The position numbers and the translations under genes were made by a program. Under the pieces are notes generated by a model. That model did not search any database. It was not told the DNA's origin and saw only the letters and a program-made list of their open reading frames with translations. From NCBI RefSeq assembly GCF_001641265.1, contig NW_020167525.1:1032501-1096500 (forward strand): a stretch of DNA of 64,000 nt, read 5' to 3'. Source of the DNA: Pseudogymnoascus destructans (taxonomy: Eukaryota; Ascomycota; Leotiomycetes; Thelebolales; Thelebolaceae). The number at the start of each line of letters is the position of its first letter. Position 1 is the first letter of the stretch. This document shows positions 1-10,949 of the stretch, in pieces.

Positions 1-917
1 AATCTAGCCACCCAAGGAAGGGATGAATTTACTAAGACAACACACTGTCTTAGGAAAAAGAGCCAAAGGGTCGTAGCTTAGACTATTCCACAACGCAGCA
101 ATCAGGTGTGTGACAGCAATCAGGTGTGTGATGTAGTGAAGTGGTTCAGACAAGTTGCAACAAATGTTGAGTCTGGGAACTCAGGGGTAAGTCAGAGGTT
201 AACACCTCACTGACTTTTCAGAAACAAGGAGTAACAAGATGAATGCTTGGAAGCTTGGAAAAGACGTGGAAGTATGTGATAGTCGATTTACTGTATTGTC
301 TGCTTGCCCTTTCTTAAGGAAAGGGCAATCCTATTTATGCTAAAGGAATGTAGTTCTCTCATTTTCCAAGACTTTCCATGACTTACCAGGCTTGGTAACT
401 GTAGTCGACGTAAGAGAATCCCATAGAACCATCTCTTAGGTTCATAGCCTATAGGAAGTAAAAGGAGGTCCAAGGTCAGAGTACCCCTATAGACAAATTA
501 TGTCATAGACAAATTATGTCACAGACAAATTATGTCATAACTTAACCAATCTTGTGGGTAACTAAAGAGCGATGACATGTAATGAATCATAGAGGTTCGT
601 AGGAGCTTTTAGAGCTATCGTTCATGCTCCTAGGCCTCTAGTTGGTAGAGATATGTCATGTGGTAGTATGAGTGATGTCATGTAATGAATCATAGAGGGT
701 TGTAGAGATATGCTATGTGGTAATATCGGCCCAGTAACTAAGGAGCGATGACGTGTAATGAATCATAGATGGTTGTAGCAATCGTTGAGTAGTATTGCTC
801 TTGTTGTTGGTGTGATAAGCCAAAATATGTATAGTGACTTGTAGGTTTGAGGAGGAGATTTCCAAGTTTGCTCTTGAGTTTGATAGCAAACTGAGTGCAA
901 CGAATGTCAGTATGACA
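1..917 (-). repeat. Long terminal repeat, inverted copy (936-bp LTR family)
   Basis: Read on the minus strand it starts TGTCATACTGAC at 917 and runs off the window start. It matches the plus-strand LTRs at 1031-1966 and 10950-11886. It is the more rearranged copy. A 16-17 bp unit containing AAATTATGTCA is present three times at about 490-540 against once in the other copies. A block around GTAATGAATCATAG occurs three times between 570 and 775. No internal retrotransposon sequence is attached inside the window. Known of the class: LTRs begin TG and end CA and hold the promoter and polyadenylation signal. Confidence 0.8.
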
Positions 918-1030
918 CACACGCATTCCCCAGTATATCCGTCTCCCCCTCTGACAACAGCAGCATCAGACTGTGACAGGAACCCCTGACAAGAACCCAT
1001 CAACGACAGCCCCCCCTACCAGCAAGAAAC
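918..1030. other. 113-bp spacer between head-to-head LTRs
   Basis: This is the non-repeat spacer separating the 5' ends of two LTRs that point away from each other. It is C-rich and has no gene or obvious duplication. It may be flanking host DNA caught between two insertions, or the joint of a rearrangement. Confidence 0.5.
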
Positions 1031-1966
1031 TGTCATACTGACATTCGTTGCACTCAGTTTGCTATCAAACTCAAGAGCAAACTTAGAAATCTCCTCCTCA
1101 AACCTACAAGTCACCATACATATCTTGGCTTATCACACCAACAACAGAAGCAATACTACTCAACGATTGCTGCAAACTCTTCTACTACATCTGTTTATGC
1201 TACATACATCACGGCATATCATTTGGACACTCATTGAACAAGTTATTAAGAAAATCTCCTCCTTAAGGGGGTGGGCCAATACTACCACATGGCATATCTC
1301 TACCAACTAGAGGCCTAGGAACATGAACGATAGCTCTAGAAGCTTCTACAACCCTCTATGATTCATTACACGTCATCGCTCCTTAGTTACCCACAAGATT
1401 GGTTAAGTTATGACATAATTTGTCTATAGGTACTCTGACCTTGGACCTCCTTTTCACTTCCTATAGGCTAGGAACCCAAGAGATGGTTCTATGGGATTCT
1501 CTTACGTTCACTACATGATTAGCAAGCTAGTTGTGGGTCGCACTTGATTTCTAATACATTTACCAAGCCTGGTTAGTCATGGAAAGTCATGGAAAATGAG
1601 AGAACTACACTCCTTTGGCATAAATAGGATTGCCCTTTCCTTAAGAAAGGGCAAGCAGGCAATACAGTAAATCGACTAGCACATACTTCTACGTCTTTTC
1701 CAAGCTTCCAAGCATTGATCTTGTTATTCTCTGTTTTTTGAAAAGTCAGTGAGGTGCTAACCTCTGACTTACCCCTGAGTTCTCAGACTCAACATTTGTT
1801 GCAACTTGTCTAAACCACTTCACCACATCATACACCTGATTGCTGCGTTGTGGAATAGTCTAAGCTACAACCCTTTGGCTCTATTTCCTAAGACAGTGTG
1901 TTGTCTTAGTAAATTCATCCCTTCCTTGGGTGGCTAGATTCTCATATCTGGTGCACCCAACATTAC
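1031..1966 (+). repeat. Long terminal repeat (936-bp family)
   Basis: It begins TGTCATACTG and ends CATTACA, the TG...CA form of an LTR. It is nearly identical to 10950-11886, with a handful of substitutions and a 1-bp T-run difference. The 10950 copy is followed by a gag start, which fixes the orientation. This copy is followed directly by a Fot1-like transposase fragment, so it is a solo or terminal LTR inserted into that element. Confidence 0.85.
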
Positions 1967-2074
1967 ATTGAGGCCCGGCAGTTCTACTTGAAACAACCAG
2001 ATACTTATACAATTACTTGGGTTGCCCGCAAGTTTAATGTCAACCGTGAGACACTCCGACGACACATTACTACC

Positions 2075-2492
2075 TGTTACGGCTATAGTAACATGATGTC
2101 ATGGTTACAGGGCCAGGGCCTAGTAACGTGACGTGTGAGTCACATAACGTGACGTGTGAGTCACAGTGGGAAGCGGGGTAGGCTGCCATGTGACGGGGCT
2201 AATGGATAGTTGCAGAAACTAGTGGATATTGGATAGTTGAGCTATCCACGAACTATCCTGAATATCTAGCTATCCGCCAACTATCCAGATTACCCATGAG
2301 GCACGATGCCACTATATAAGTAGATAGTATTTCCTTAGATAGGAGCTTCGTGCTCAACTCAATATAGTATTCTTTACAATACTGTAACGTGTTACTTGGA
2401 AAGCCTTTGTGTCTAATCCCCTGCCTCCTCTGTCAAGTCAACCTTACGCAAGAAACCTCTGTGTCTTCTATCATTTAGAAGTCAGCGTTACA
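2075..2492 (+). repeat. Solo LTR with 5-bp target duplication CTACC
   Basis: It starts TGTTACGGC and ends GCGTTACA. CTACC lies at 2070-2074 and again at 2493-2497, so this is an LTR insertion followed by LTR-LTR recombination. The last ~180 bp (from GCACGATGCCACTATATAAG) are shared with LTRs at 10436, 22876, 29397 and 42056. The first ~230 bp are unrelated to those. TATATAAG at about 2312 is a plausible TATA box. Confidence 0.92.
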
Positions 2493-2510
2493 CTACCCCT
2501 CTCCTTCCCC

Positions 2511-2566
2511 GCAGTATCTTGTTCTTGAGATAAAAACCGAGTTTTATCTCAAGAACAAGATACTGC
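2511..2566. repeat. 25-bp perfect inverted repeat, 6-bp spacer
   Basis: Arms lie at 2511-2535 and 2542-2566 with spacer ACCGAG. The right arm is original transposase coding sequence, matching the copy near 54547. The left arm is an inverted duplicate of it, beside the solo LTR. This looks like a local template-switch event. Confidence 0.85.
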
Positions 2567-3798
2567 AGTTTGTCAATTTATATATGACCAACTTAAGCGT
2601 GGGGTCCCTGCAAACTGATCAATGGTTTTACGGGCTGTTGCAGACTTGCGACCCGATCGTACGATCCCATCACAACAGTGGTTACAACGACGACATTGCA
2701 ATTCAATACCTCATCCATTTTATTCAACTATCTGCAGAGCATATGGCACCAGACGACACCCGCCTCCTATTACTCGACGGCCATGACTCTCATAAAACGG
2801 AGCGCTTTCTCACATTAGCAGAAGAGCATAACATTGTTATTTGCTGCCTTCCTGCTCATACTACGCATCTACTACAACCTCTTGATGTAGCAGTTTTTAA
2901 GCAGTGCAAACACTTCCATCAAAAGGCAGTTGATCAAGCAGTACGTAGCTATGACTATGAGTATAAGCTACGTACGTTCCTTTCCAACCTTCCACAAATC
3001 CGACGGCAATCCTTAACTGTCCAGACAATTCAATTAGGTTGGAGAAATGCACGACTATATCCATATAATCCTCCACTAGTAATTGATAAAATACAAGAGA
3101 CCTGGAATCAAACACCAGACTACGAGCCATTTGCTTCGTACGACCGTATCTCAACTCCAAAAACTAGTGTGCAAACTATACAGGCAGTTAAATATTGGCA
3201 GAAGAGAGTAGAGGCAGCTTTCTCATCACCGTCAAGAGAAGGGTTTCAATCATTTGCACGTGGAACTACAGTTGTTTTACATCGGGCTGAGCTCTATAAG
3301 ACCGAGCTTGACATTGTTACCTTACGGTCAGCAGAGCAGAAAACAGCAAAGGCAAGGGCACGGAAATCGCTACAGAAGGGGGGGCAGTTATATGCATCAG
3401 ACGCCCGACTGTTACGTGAGGAGAAGGAAGCAAAATTACAAGCAAAGGCAGAGGCAAGAGTAGCAAAGGAATCAAAGCAAGTAGTAAAGCAGCTACAGGT
3501 GCAACAACGGAAAATTGAAATCGAAGAGCGAAGGGTTGAGAGGAAGAGGGTAGCAGAGCGGAAGAAGGTTGGGTTAAAATCCAAAGTGATAATTTTACGG
3601 TATGGTAAGGATCATAGTGATAGTAACATTGAGATTAGTAGCGACAGTAGTAGTGGAGATAGTGATAGTAGCTCTATTGATTTTATTATTTAATTATATA
3701 GTTACATAGTTGCTATATGAGGCTTATTTCTTTCATTTTGTGTGTTGCACATATCGCTGTCGCCACCTACGAGCAAAGCGAGTGGGTGGAACACCGAG

Positions 3799-5174
3799 TA
3801 CTGTAGAGGTCCCGCGTCCTACTATATACGATCCCGTGCGGGGTTCGGAGTGAAGTCCCTCCGCCTTGGCACTATAGCGCACGGGTTCGGGGTTCGGAGT
3901 TCGGGTTCGGAGTTCGGAGTGAAGACCCTCCGCACCCAACCTCCCTCCCGACGACAACACAGCAACGACAGCAGAACACCCACCACCAACGAGAAATACG
4001 CACCAACCAGATGAAGCGCTGACGAGAGCCCAGCTCAGCTTCCAGCTACCCTCTACTGGTGAGATTGGGCCGTCCTTTTTATCGTGTATGAGATGTGTTC
4101 AGCAGTGCCAAAGACGTTGGGAATGGGGGCTTGATTGGAGTAGTGGGCGTAGCGGGAGTGGCGTTGGATACGCGCCCTGGTTGAACTGAGCAGTCAACCC
4201 TCAAACCCACACCCATATTCGCATATCCGCAAGCCCCAAAACTAATCCCCGACAGATCTATGATCTAACCGCTCTGCATTTGGCCTCGAGTTCGTCTTCG
4301 GCGCGGTCTTGTACATCGCCTCGTGCCACGTCGACGTCAAATCCGTTTGTGCGGTGGCTGGGAAGGGGGTGGCGGTCCTTTTATATGTAGTTTGTGATGT
4401 TGGTGGGGGGCGGGGAAGAAAGGGGGTAGGAGGTCTTGTGGAAACGACAAAGGCGGGCAGGAGGGAACAAAGACCAACACGAGAACATGACAAGAAACAG
4501 AGAAGTACATTTAACAAGCAGTCGTGAAGCGTGAGATCATTCATCCGAGTTCTCTACTCCCTCCCTCTTCCTTTTCCGCATCCTCCATTTCAATTCCAAC
4601 CATTCGCTCCCACTGCTGCCTCTATCGCACCCCATCCCATCTCGCAGAATCATCCATACAACCCTTCCTCCCCCTCCTCCCTCCCCCAACACATCTCATC
4701 AACCCAGCGCATCCCCTTCCAACAACGACATATCCCACAAGCACAAATCAAACAAATAAAAAAAACGCCACCACACCAACCAACCAAACCCTCCCACCGC
4801 TCTACGACAAAACGCAACCAGCGAAGTAACCCATTGAATCCAAAAACAAAAAAATGTGTGAAGAAGTGAGATAAGACGGAAAAAAAAGCGAGTTAAGCAG
4901 GGAAGCAGCGAGGTAGATGGGAGACATCCATCTGGGTGAGAAGAGGTGGGTGGAGTCCTATTCTTGGCAACGTCGACTTGGGCAACGAGAGTGCCACAAG
5001 TGTGACGACGACGATGGAGTTGCGAGTGACGAGCGGAGAGGCAACGGAGTGTCATGAGTGCGAGGTACCTACAGCGGGAAGGCGACGGGGGATTGTTGTG
5101 ACAGGCAGCCAAAGAGTCACAACCCCTCATGACTCAACCCTCCAGGCACCCATCCCTAGTCAACCACCCCCCCC
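3799..5174. other. Intergenic, no supported gene
   Basis: Between the Fot1-like remnant and the kapC stop. 3830-3930 holds short tandem GTTCGGAGTTCGG-type repeats. 4540-4830 is C/A-rich low complexity. Open frames here have low-complexity translations with no family resemblance. The part nearest 5174 is probably kapC 3' UTR. Confidence 0.4.
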
Positions 5175-6847
5175 TCACATCCCCCCCATCCCCCCCGGTA
5201 TATCCGCACTCCCCTGCAACTGCCTACTCAGCTCCTCCTCCGCCGCCCCCTCTCCCTCCCCCTTATACGTCCCCCTAGCCAGGTACTCCCCCTGCACCTG
5301 CCTCTGCTTCGCCGCGCTATCCCTCAGATCCGCCACCGCCTGCGCCGCACTCGCCTGGAGCTGCGCCTGCAGCGGCGCCATCTGGCTCTGCAGGCTGCTG
5401 CCGGGCTGCTGGTCTGGCGACTGTCCCATCACGGCGGTGGGTGCGTGCGCAGCGGGCGGGGTCGGGTCGGGGCCGTGGCGGGGAGCTTCATGTTGGTGTT
5501 GGTGGGGGTGGTTGAGGAGGACGGAGACGGCGGCGGGAGGTTGAGGGTATTCGCCTTGTGACTCGAGGAGGCGGCGCTGGAGCTGCAGGATGTAGTCGCG
5601 CAGGGAGTAGTTCTCGTTCTGGATGACCTTGTAGTTGTCCTCAAGGGTGTGGAGCTCGCGGACCTGCTCTTCAAGCTTCTTGATGTAGCCCTCTTTGCGT
5701 TGACGAAAGGCGCGCTGCGGGGGAAGGGTTGGTTAGCGATCGATCGGGTTAATTCATGGGTTTGATAGCAAAGGGGGTATTTGATGGATTATATTCCATA
5801 AATTGCTTTGATGAAGGGACGTTGGGTGATTGAAGCGCTGATGGTTTACGTAAGCTGGATTGTGGATGGTGATGCCATAAGAGTTGACAAAGCAGACCTT
5901 AGGTCGCGCGTCCCCATCGCAACCCAACGACAATGCGCGAACCATCATAGAACGACTTATCGGCGCCAACGCGTAGAAATGATCCCAACGTACCTGAGCT
6001 GCGCGGTTTTGCGCTGCGCGTTTCGACAGTGAGAGCTCGCGCTTCCCGCCCTTCCGGCCATCACCGTTGTCGTCCCCGCTGTCGCCGCCGGCGCTGCCGC
6101 CCATCATGTCGAGGGCGTGGTGAGCGTGCGCGGCGCCCGCGATGGCGGGATCGATGTTGTGCGGACTTGCAGAGCTGGAAGCCACGTCGTTGTAGCCATG
6201 TACGAGATGCGGCGGCGGCGGCTGGTGGTGAGGATGCTGCTGCTGCTGCTGCTGCTGTTGTTGTTGTTGTTGTTGCGACTGGTGCTGGTTTGGTGGGTTG
6301 TTGATGACTGCAGCCAGCTGGGCTCTTAGGTCTGGGAGGAGACGCGAAATCATGTCAGCACGCTCACAATGCTGAGCCAGGGAAATAGAGAGGTGAGCAA
6401 GAGGAGGGAGGGGGTGTTAGGTTTATGCAGCCCAGGACTTCAGGGTAGAGGGGGATTTGGTGGGGGGGGGTGGGGGGGGGTGAGTTGGTGGTGTAGGGAG
6501 CGGCGGACAATGAGAGAGGAGGTGGTGAGTCGCTGTTGCCCCCTCCGGTCCTTCCTAATCTCGTGATGATATTTTGATTTGTATTTGTACGTACCATTAT
6601 CTGAATGCATATCCTGCTATTTTCGGTGCAGGACCGTTGAGTCAGCAATGAAGATGCAGGAAGAGCGCAAAGGCGCGGGCGCGGGGAATTATAGTGAGTG
6701 AGCCTTTTCAGCTATCGCCTTGTCTGTCTCTCTCGGGCGCAAACAAACGCGACGGAGGGGCGGGCTTTGGGGTTTCTCAAAGGAGGAGGAGTAAACACTG
6801 CTTACCTGAGCCGGATGTGGAGGCGCAGGGGCCAAAGTCGGCTGCAT
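5175..6847 (-). CDS. kapC: KapC-like AP-1-type bZIP transcription factor
   Basis: Four exons on the minus strand: 6806-6847, 6595-6616 (22-bp micro-exon), 5994-6331 and 5175-5714, encoding 313 aa. The joins keep frame, with donors GTAAGC, GTACGT and GTACGT. The N-terminus MQPTLAPAP and the basic region SKRAAQNRAAQ/RAFRQRKEGYI (split by intron 3, about residues 122-145) match the fungal KapC family as I know it. A leucine zipper follows (about 145-185). A poly-Gln/His run precedes the basic region and the C-terminus is Gln/Gly-rich. An in-frame ATG three codons upstream (6856) is an alternative start. Expected role: nuclear DNA-binding regulator. Its targets cannot be read from sequence. Confidence 0.85.
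6233..6279 (-). repeat. CAG/CAA trinucleotide run (poly-Gln) in kapC
   Basis: On the plus strand it reads as GCT units followed by GTT units. It encodes about 15 consecutive Gln in kapC exon 3, next to a His/Pro-rich stretch. Length polymorphism is likely. Confidence 0.85.
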
Positions 6848-7754
6848 CGCGTTCATTCGCTAGGGGGTTGGGAAGCTTTGTAGCGCCCTCTTGGTAAATA
6901 GTGGGAGAAGGATCAGGTGGAATAAAGGGAATTGTAGTAATTGGTGATAGTAGGAGAGTCAAGTTGCGGCTTGGGGGGGGGGGGGAGGGGGAAGGGGGGG
7001 GTAAATAGAGGAGGAAGAGAGTTGTAAAGACGGGAAAGAGAGAGGAAGTAAGAAAGAGAAAGAGAGAGGGACAAGAGAGTGAGAAGAAAGATAGAGATAG
7101 AGGGAGGAGGGAGGAGAGCAATGATAGAAGGTGACGGGAGGGGAGTGGAGTGGGTGAGAGAGTGGCTGGTTTTGTGGCTGGAGATTGTGGCTTGCGGTGG
7201 AGTTTAGCAGTTTAGGATACTCGTACGGATACGTCGGATAACTTAGATTTGGTAGCTTATGTAATTTATTACGTGAGCCAGTTTGCGTGCGGGCGGAGTT
7301 CGGAGTGGGGGATGTTATGTCCGTAGCCTGGTAATAAATAAACTTACGTAAGACTCTCGTAAGCTAACTTAAGTTCAGTTAACTAACTTAACTTAAGCTA
7401 AGTTAACATACGTAATTATATAATCATGATAGTTAACTTGCTCGGTCCTCTGTGACCTCTGTGACTTCTACGATGAGATTCTGATTCCAGTGCGAGTATC
7501 GTGTGTTGTAGACATCATTAATGCACATCAGCCCAGGAACGAAGATCTCATCGCAAAATGTGGATCATCCTCTCTTCTGTGACTTGCATCGCGAGTCCTC
7601 AGTAATCACACTGCGTGTTTCACTTCCAATATGCCCTCGTAACAGCCTCATTCGGGACATCGCTCTCTCGTTTCCAATGCGCCCTCGTAACTGCCTCCTC
7701 TTCAGCACCACGAGTTCTCTCTCATCCCCTCCCCAATCACTCACCCCCCTCTCC
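6848..7754. promoter_or_regulatory. kapC upstream region / intergenic low complexity
   Basis: It lies between the kapC start and the end of the PrpF-family gene, both on the minus strand, so it should hold the kapC promoter and 5' UTR. 6968-7110 is a strand-asymmetric purine tract (G runs, then GAGA/GGAA). 7340-7430 is AT-rich with repeated TAACTTA-like words. No further gene is supported. Confidence 0.4.
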
Positions 7755-9114
7755 CTAAACATAAACCCACCCCCTCATAATCCTCCTCGCCGTCCTAAAC
7801 ACCACCGCCCTCTCCAACCTCCCCCCTCAAACCTCGCATCAACCACCATCCTCCCACTCGGATGCGCCACCACCACCCCCTCCCCCCTCCGACCCCCCTT
7901 CATAACCCTCGCCACAACCGACCCCTCCACCCCCGCCGCCGCCGCCACAGAGACCCCAACACTAATCGGCACCGCCCCATGCGGATCCCCCGTCGAGACA
8001 GCTCGGACGACAATATCCACGCCTCCCTCCCCCCTCTCTCCCTCGTTCCCAGTAGGTGGGGAAACAAGACTAATCTTGGGTACCCCAGCTGGGGTATCCT
8101 CAATCCTGGAGCACATCCCCATCCTCACCGCCGCCTGGCACCTAATTGACTCCAACCTCCTCAGTAAATCCGGATGCCCCCCCATCTCAGCCGGTAAAAT
8201 CGTGCCACTAACACCCATACTCTCCGCCTCAACAAAAACACACGGATTCGACGCATCAATACACGTCGCCTCAACACCATCAAACACATCCATCCCCCCT
8301 CCCGTCGGTAACAACCTCCCCGTCACCGACCCCGCTGGTTCGAGGAAGGCGAGCTTGATACACGCCCCTGTCCCTGGTACGCCTGAGATCGCGAAGTCGC
8401 CCACCGCCGCCACTTCCCCCGCGATGACAGGGACGGTGGCTTCGATCAGTTTCCCGGTATTGGTATTATAAATCCGCACCACCGCCTCCCCCCCCTCCTC
8501 CCCATCCTTTCCAGCGGGGGGTACCTCAACCAACCCCTCATCAACAGCAAACGCCGCCACCCCCGCCGTCATATTCCCACAACTCCCCCTATAATCCAGC
8601 ACCCCATCTCTAATCCCCATCTGCACAAACGTGAAATCCACATCTACCCCCTCCCTCGCGGAGGGGCCGACGAGACATAGTTTAGACAACGAAGAGATCC
8701 CGCCGCCGAGACCGTTGAGTTGCCGACCGAAGGGGTCGGGGGAGCCAAGGATGGTGCGGAAGAGGGGGGGCCAGAGGGAGGGGGTGCGGGGAGGGAGGAG
8801 AGGTGCAGGATGGGGGCGCGGGAGGTGCCGCCGCGGTAGTAGGAGGCGGGGAGGGGGTGTTGGGGTTTGAGGGCGGTAGGGGTGGTGGTGTAGAGGCGTG
8901 TTCCTGTCCGTGGAAGGGATTTGATAGGAGTTATCCTGCCATAGCTGCCAACAAGGAAATGCCTGGGGGGTTCATATCCACGTTTGGGATTCTGGCAGCG
9001 GGCGAGGCGTGCGCTAGGCACGTTGCCTTCGGCGCGCGGAAGGGCCGCAGAGTTCACCTGCGTTAAGCTTCGCCAGCTGCTACCTCGAAGCTTCAAATGC
9101 CGCGGAGAAGCCAT
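7755..9114 (-). CDS. PrpF-family protein (2-methylaconitate / methylitaconate isomerase-like), two frameshifts
   Basis: The protein resembles the PrpF/DUF453 family: ASYYRGGTSRA near the N-terminus, then GSPDPFGRQLNGLGGG, DVDFTFVQMGIRDG, IYNTNTGKLI, GVPGTGACIKLAFLEPAGS, NPCVFV and HPSGRMVVDA. The family includes propionate/methylcitrate-pathway isomerases with a diaminopimelate-epimerase-like fold. An Arg-rich leader before LYTTTP suggests mitochondrial import (inference). The frame is lost near 8787 (C-rich run on the coding strand) and near 7828 (G run). After the second break the family-like C-terminus continues in another frame to TAG at 7755-7757. Start uncertain: ATG at 9114 is the best upstream candidate. 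It is either a pseudogene or carries assembly indels. Confidence 0.75.
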
Positions 9115-9643
9115 AGTCATGCAACGGCACATGTTGGAGCTGGTGAGTGGCATAGTAGGCATTGCTGGAGTTCCGGGATTGGTTATGCCAGCGCGCTGGC
9201 GGTGCTGACGCGAACAACGGCGATCCCACGGCGCAGATCTTTCCAGGGTAGCTTTGGTCCCACGAGCGCAAGGTATCCAATAGGGTGTGGTGGTTGGCGT
9301 ATATATATGTCCCCTGCCGTCTCCAATGGTTTTTGGGGATGAGCTCCCCGTGCCGAGGTTGGCGATAACAGCGGAAACGCTCCGAAACCACGAAGTTGGA
9401 AACGCTGCCCATAACGTCCAATTGCTCGTAAATTAGAGGATATCAAAAATAATCTAATATGTCTTCGCCCACCTTCCCAGTACAGTCGAGTCGCGCTAAG
9501 TCGATACATTGTAGGCAGCTAAAATATATAGACTTATCAAGAAAACCGAGATATCAAATTTGCCAAGCTATTACATCATCCACTGGTCCAATGTGCCCTG
9601 TGACAGCTGGGCGGCCCCCTCAGACCTTAACAACCATTCTTTC
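9115..9643. other. Intergenic, nothing recognised
   Basis: Upstream of the PrpF-family gene. Short open frames occur on both strands without recognisable domains. The likely PrpF promoter is here. Confidence 0.35.
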
Positions 9644-9829
9644 TGTTACGATGGTCACAGAGGTCAAGAAGCCAGTCCGGAGAATAATAAGCTAGATTGA
9701 ATCTAAAGAGAGAAGAAGAAGAAGAAGGAAGGAAGGTGAGGCTATTCCTCGTAATATACAGTTGTCTGCTTAGTGGTTGTAGCCTTGGTGGCTAAGGCTG
9801 CACCTGTAACAACTGTAACAACTGTAACA
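9644..9829 (+). repeat. Possible short solo LTR or repeat fragment
   Basis: Starts TGTTACGATGG and ends in three CTGTAACA units at about 9808-9830. It resembles an LTR in its ends only. No matching target duplication was found and no second copy is in the window. A GAA/GGAA microsatellite lies inside at 9711-9737. Confidence 0.25.
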
Positions 9830-9989
9830 AGCTGTAAGCTATAATCGTAACATATAGTATGCAAATTGAGATGTTAATGAGATGGGGCCAAACCCACATT
9901 ACTAAGGTGACTTCCTCCTAGCATTTCGCGCTGCCTGTGAAGTGGCTATGAGTAAGAAAAACGTTAAGGGAGGGTTATTAGCCCAATTA

Positions 9990-10345
9990 AATCAAATCTA
10001 ATTACATATCTAGATCTCAAGAATGAGTACCAAATTGATTACGATAGCAACCACCATAGACTTCATTATATGGGTCACATCATCAATCTCACAGTTCAAG
10101 CCTTCCTTTTTGGTGATACTAAGCACGACGTCTCACCTAATCCAACACCACTTAAACTAGCTAATTAGCGCACAAATAGGGCTCTTAGAAAGCTTCATAA
10201 TATTGTTGTTTTTGTACAACAGTCGCCATAACGAATTGCTGAATTTAGAGAGTATAGCCAAGGCAAAAGGCTTAAACTCAACTCATTAGAACTCATAGTC
10301 TCATATGATTGGCTGCACTCTACGGCCTAGTGTTCAGCCTGCAAT
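9990..10345 (+). pseudogene. hAT transposase remnant (decayed)
   Basis: Translation from about 10021 gives NEYQIDYDSNHHRLHYMGHI then INLTVQAFLFGD, which resembles the conserved GHxxNL..QAFLFG segment of fungal hAT transposases. Further on, KLHNIVVFVQQSP matches the usual KLHNIV segment. Stops interrupt it (for example after QQSP) and both ends are missing. It is followed at 10436 by an LTR insertion. Confidence 0.7.
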
Positions 10346-10435
10346 TCGGTTAGAGCACAAGGACGAGCTTTAGGATGATACTTTGACTACTAATGAGTAG
10401 TCTCATCTTAAAGAAGTATTTAGGATGTTACGACG

Positions 10436-10900
10436 GAACAAGAAGGCTGGCCAACTACAGGACAGGAAGGAGGGAGGTCGCATGAGACCGGCCCTGGTAC
10501 CTGGAGGGGCAGCGGGGAATAGTAGTTCCGAAAGTATCACGTGACGGACTCGCAGGATGATGAGAAGAGTCCTAAGAGTCCAGGACTCCGAGGACTCGAG
10601 TGAGTTCCCAGGAGTCCACTAGGCACGTGATGGACTCGCAGGATGATGAGAAGAGTCCTAAGAGTCCAGGACTCCGAGGACTCGAGTGAGTTCCCAAGAG
10701 TCCACTAGGCACGACGCCACTATATAAGTAGATAGTATTTCCTTAGATAGGAGCTTCGTGCTCAACTCAATACAGTATTTGTTATATACTAGTAACGTGT
10801 TACTTGAAGCCTTTGTGTCTGATCCCCTGCCTCCTCTGATAAGTAAACCTTTACGCAAGAGAACCTCTGTGTCTTCTATCGTTTAGAAGTCAGCGTTACA
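10436..10900 (+). repeat. Solo LTR with 5-bp target duplication TAGGA
   Basis: TGTTACGACGG...GCGTTACA, flanked by TAGGA at 10431-10435 and 10901-10905. It is nearly identical to the two LTRs of the gypsy element at 22876-29871. The U3 part holds two tandem ~88-bp units beginning CACGTGACGGACTCGCAGG / CACGTGATGGACTCGCAGG, each with a CTCGAG-centred hairpin. A TATATAAG box lies near 10721. Confidence 0.93.
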
Positions 10901-10949
10901 TAGGAGTCTTAAGATCCTAGAACAAACCACACTTGATGTAGAAGGCTCA

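Larger units (their letters stand above)
1967..3693 (+). pseudogene. Fot1-like DDE transposase pseudogene
   Basis: 1967-2074 encodes the N-terminal helix-turn-helix part, including NVNRETLRR, also present in the copy at 54361. Coding resumes at about 2542 and then loses about 415 bp near 2690 between short AACG-type direct repeats. The rest encodes the DDE core (LLLDGHDSHK, HTTHLLQPLDVAVF) and the basic C-terminal coiled-coil tail. An open frame runs from 2584 to 3693 (369 codons). Its first ~35 codons are out of frame with the family protein, so that start is an artefact of the deletion. Certainly non-functional. Confidence 0.85.
1967..3798 (+). mobile_element. Fot1/pogo-like DNA transposon remnant, 5' end missing
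   Basis: It is the same family as the element at 54229-56219. The right terminal repeat (about 3740-3798, ending ACACCGAG, then TA) matches that element's right end, although only one of the two subterminal motif copies is kept. The left terminal repeat and first codons are cut off by the LTR ending at 1966. Inside it are a solo LTR (2075-2492), a 25-bp inverted duplication (2511-2566) and a deletion near 2690. Known of the family: Tc1/mariner-superfamily transposons that duplicate a TA target. Confidence 0.85.

Noticed and set aside
2584..2690. N-terminus of the 369-codon frame as a novel domain
   Set aside because: It is the family transposase read in a wrong frame up to a deletion junction.
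4936..5544. 202-codon plus-strand frame
   Set aside because: It overlaps kapC exon 4 in antisense, is Cys/Ser/Ala low complexity, and has no supporting signal.
6029..6329. Plus-strand Arg/Val/Leu-rich open frames
   Set aside because: They are antisense readings of the kapC poly-Gln and basic regions.
7521..8471. 316-codon plus-strand open frame
   Set aside because: It is the low-stop shadow of the GC-rich PrpF-family gene on the other strand; its translation is Pro/Thr/Ser low complexity.
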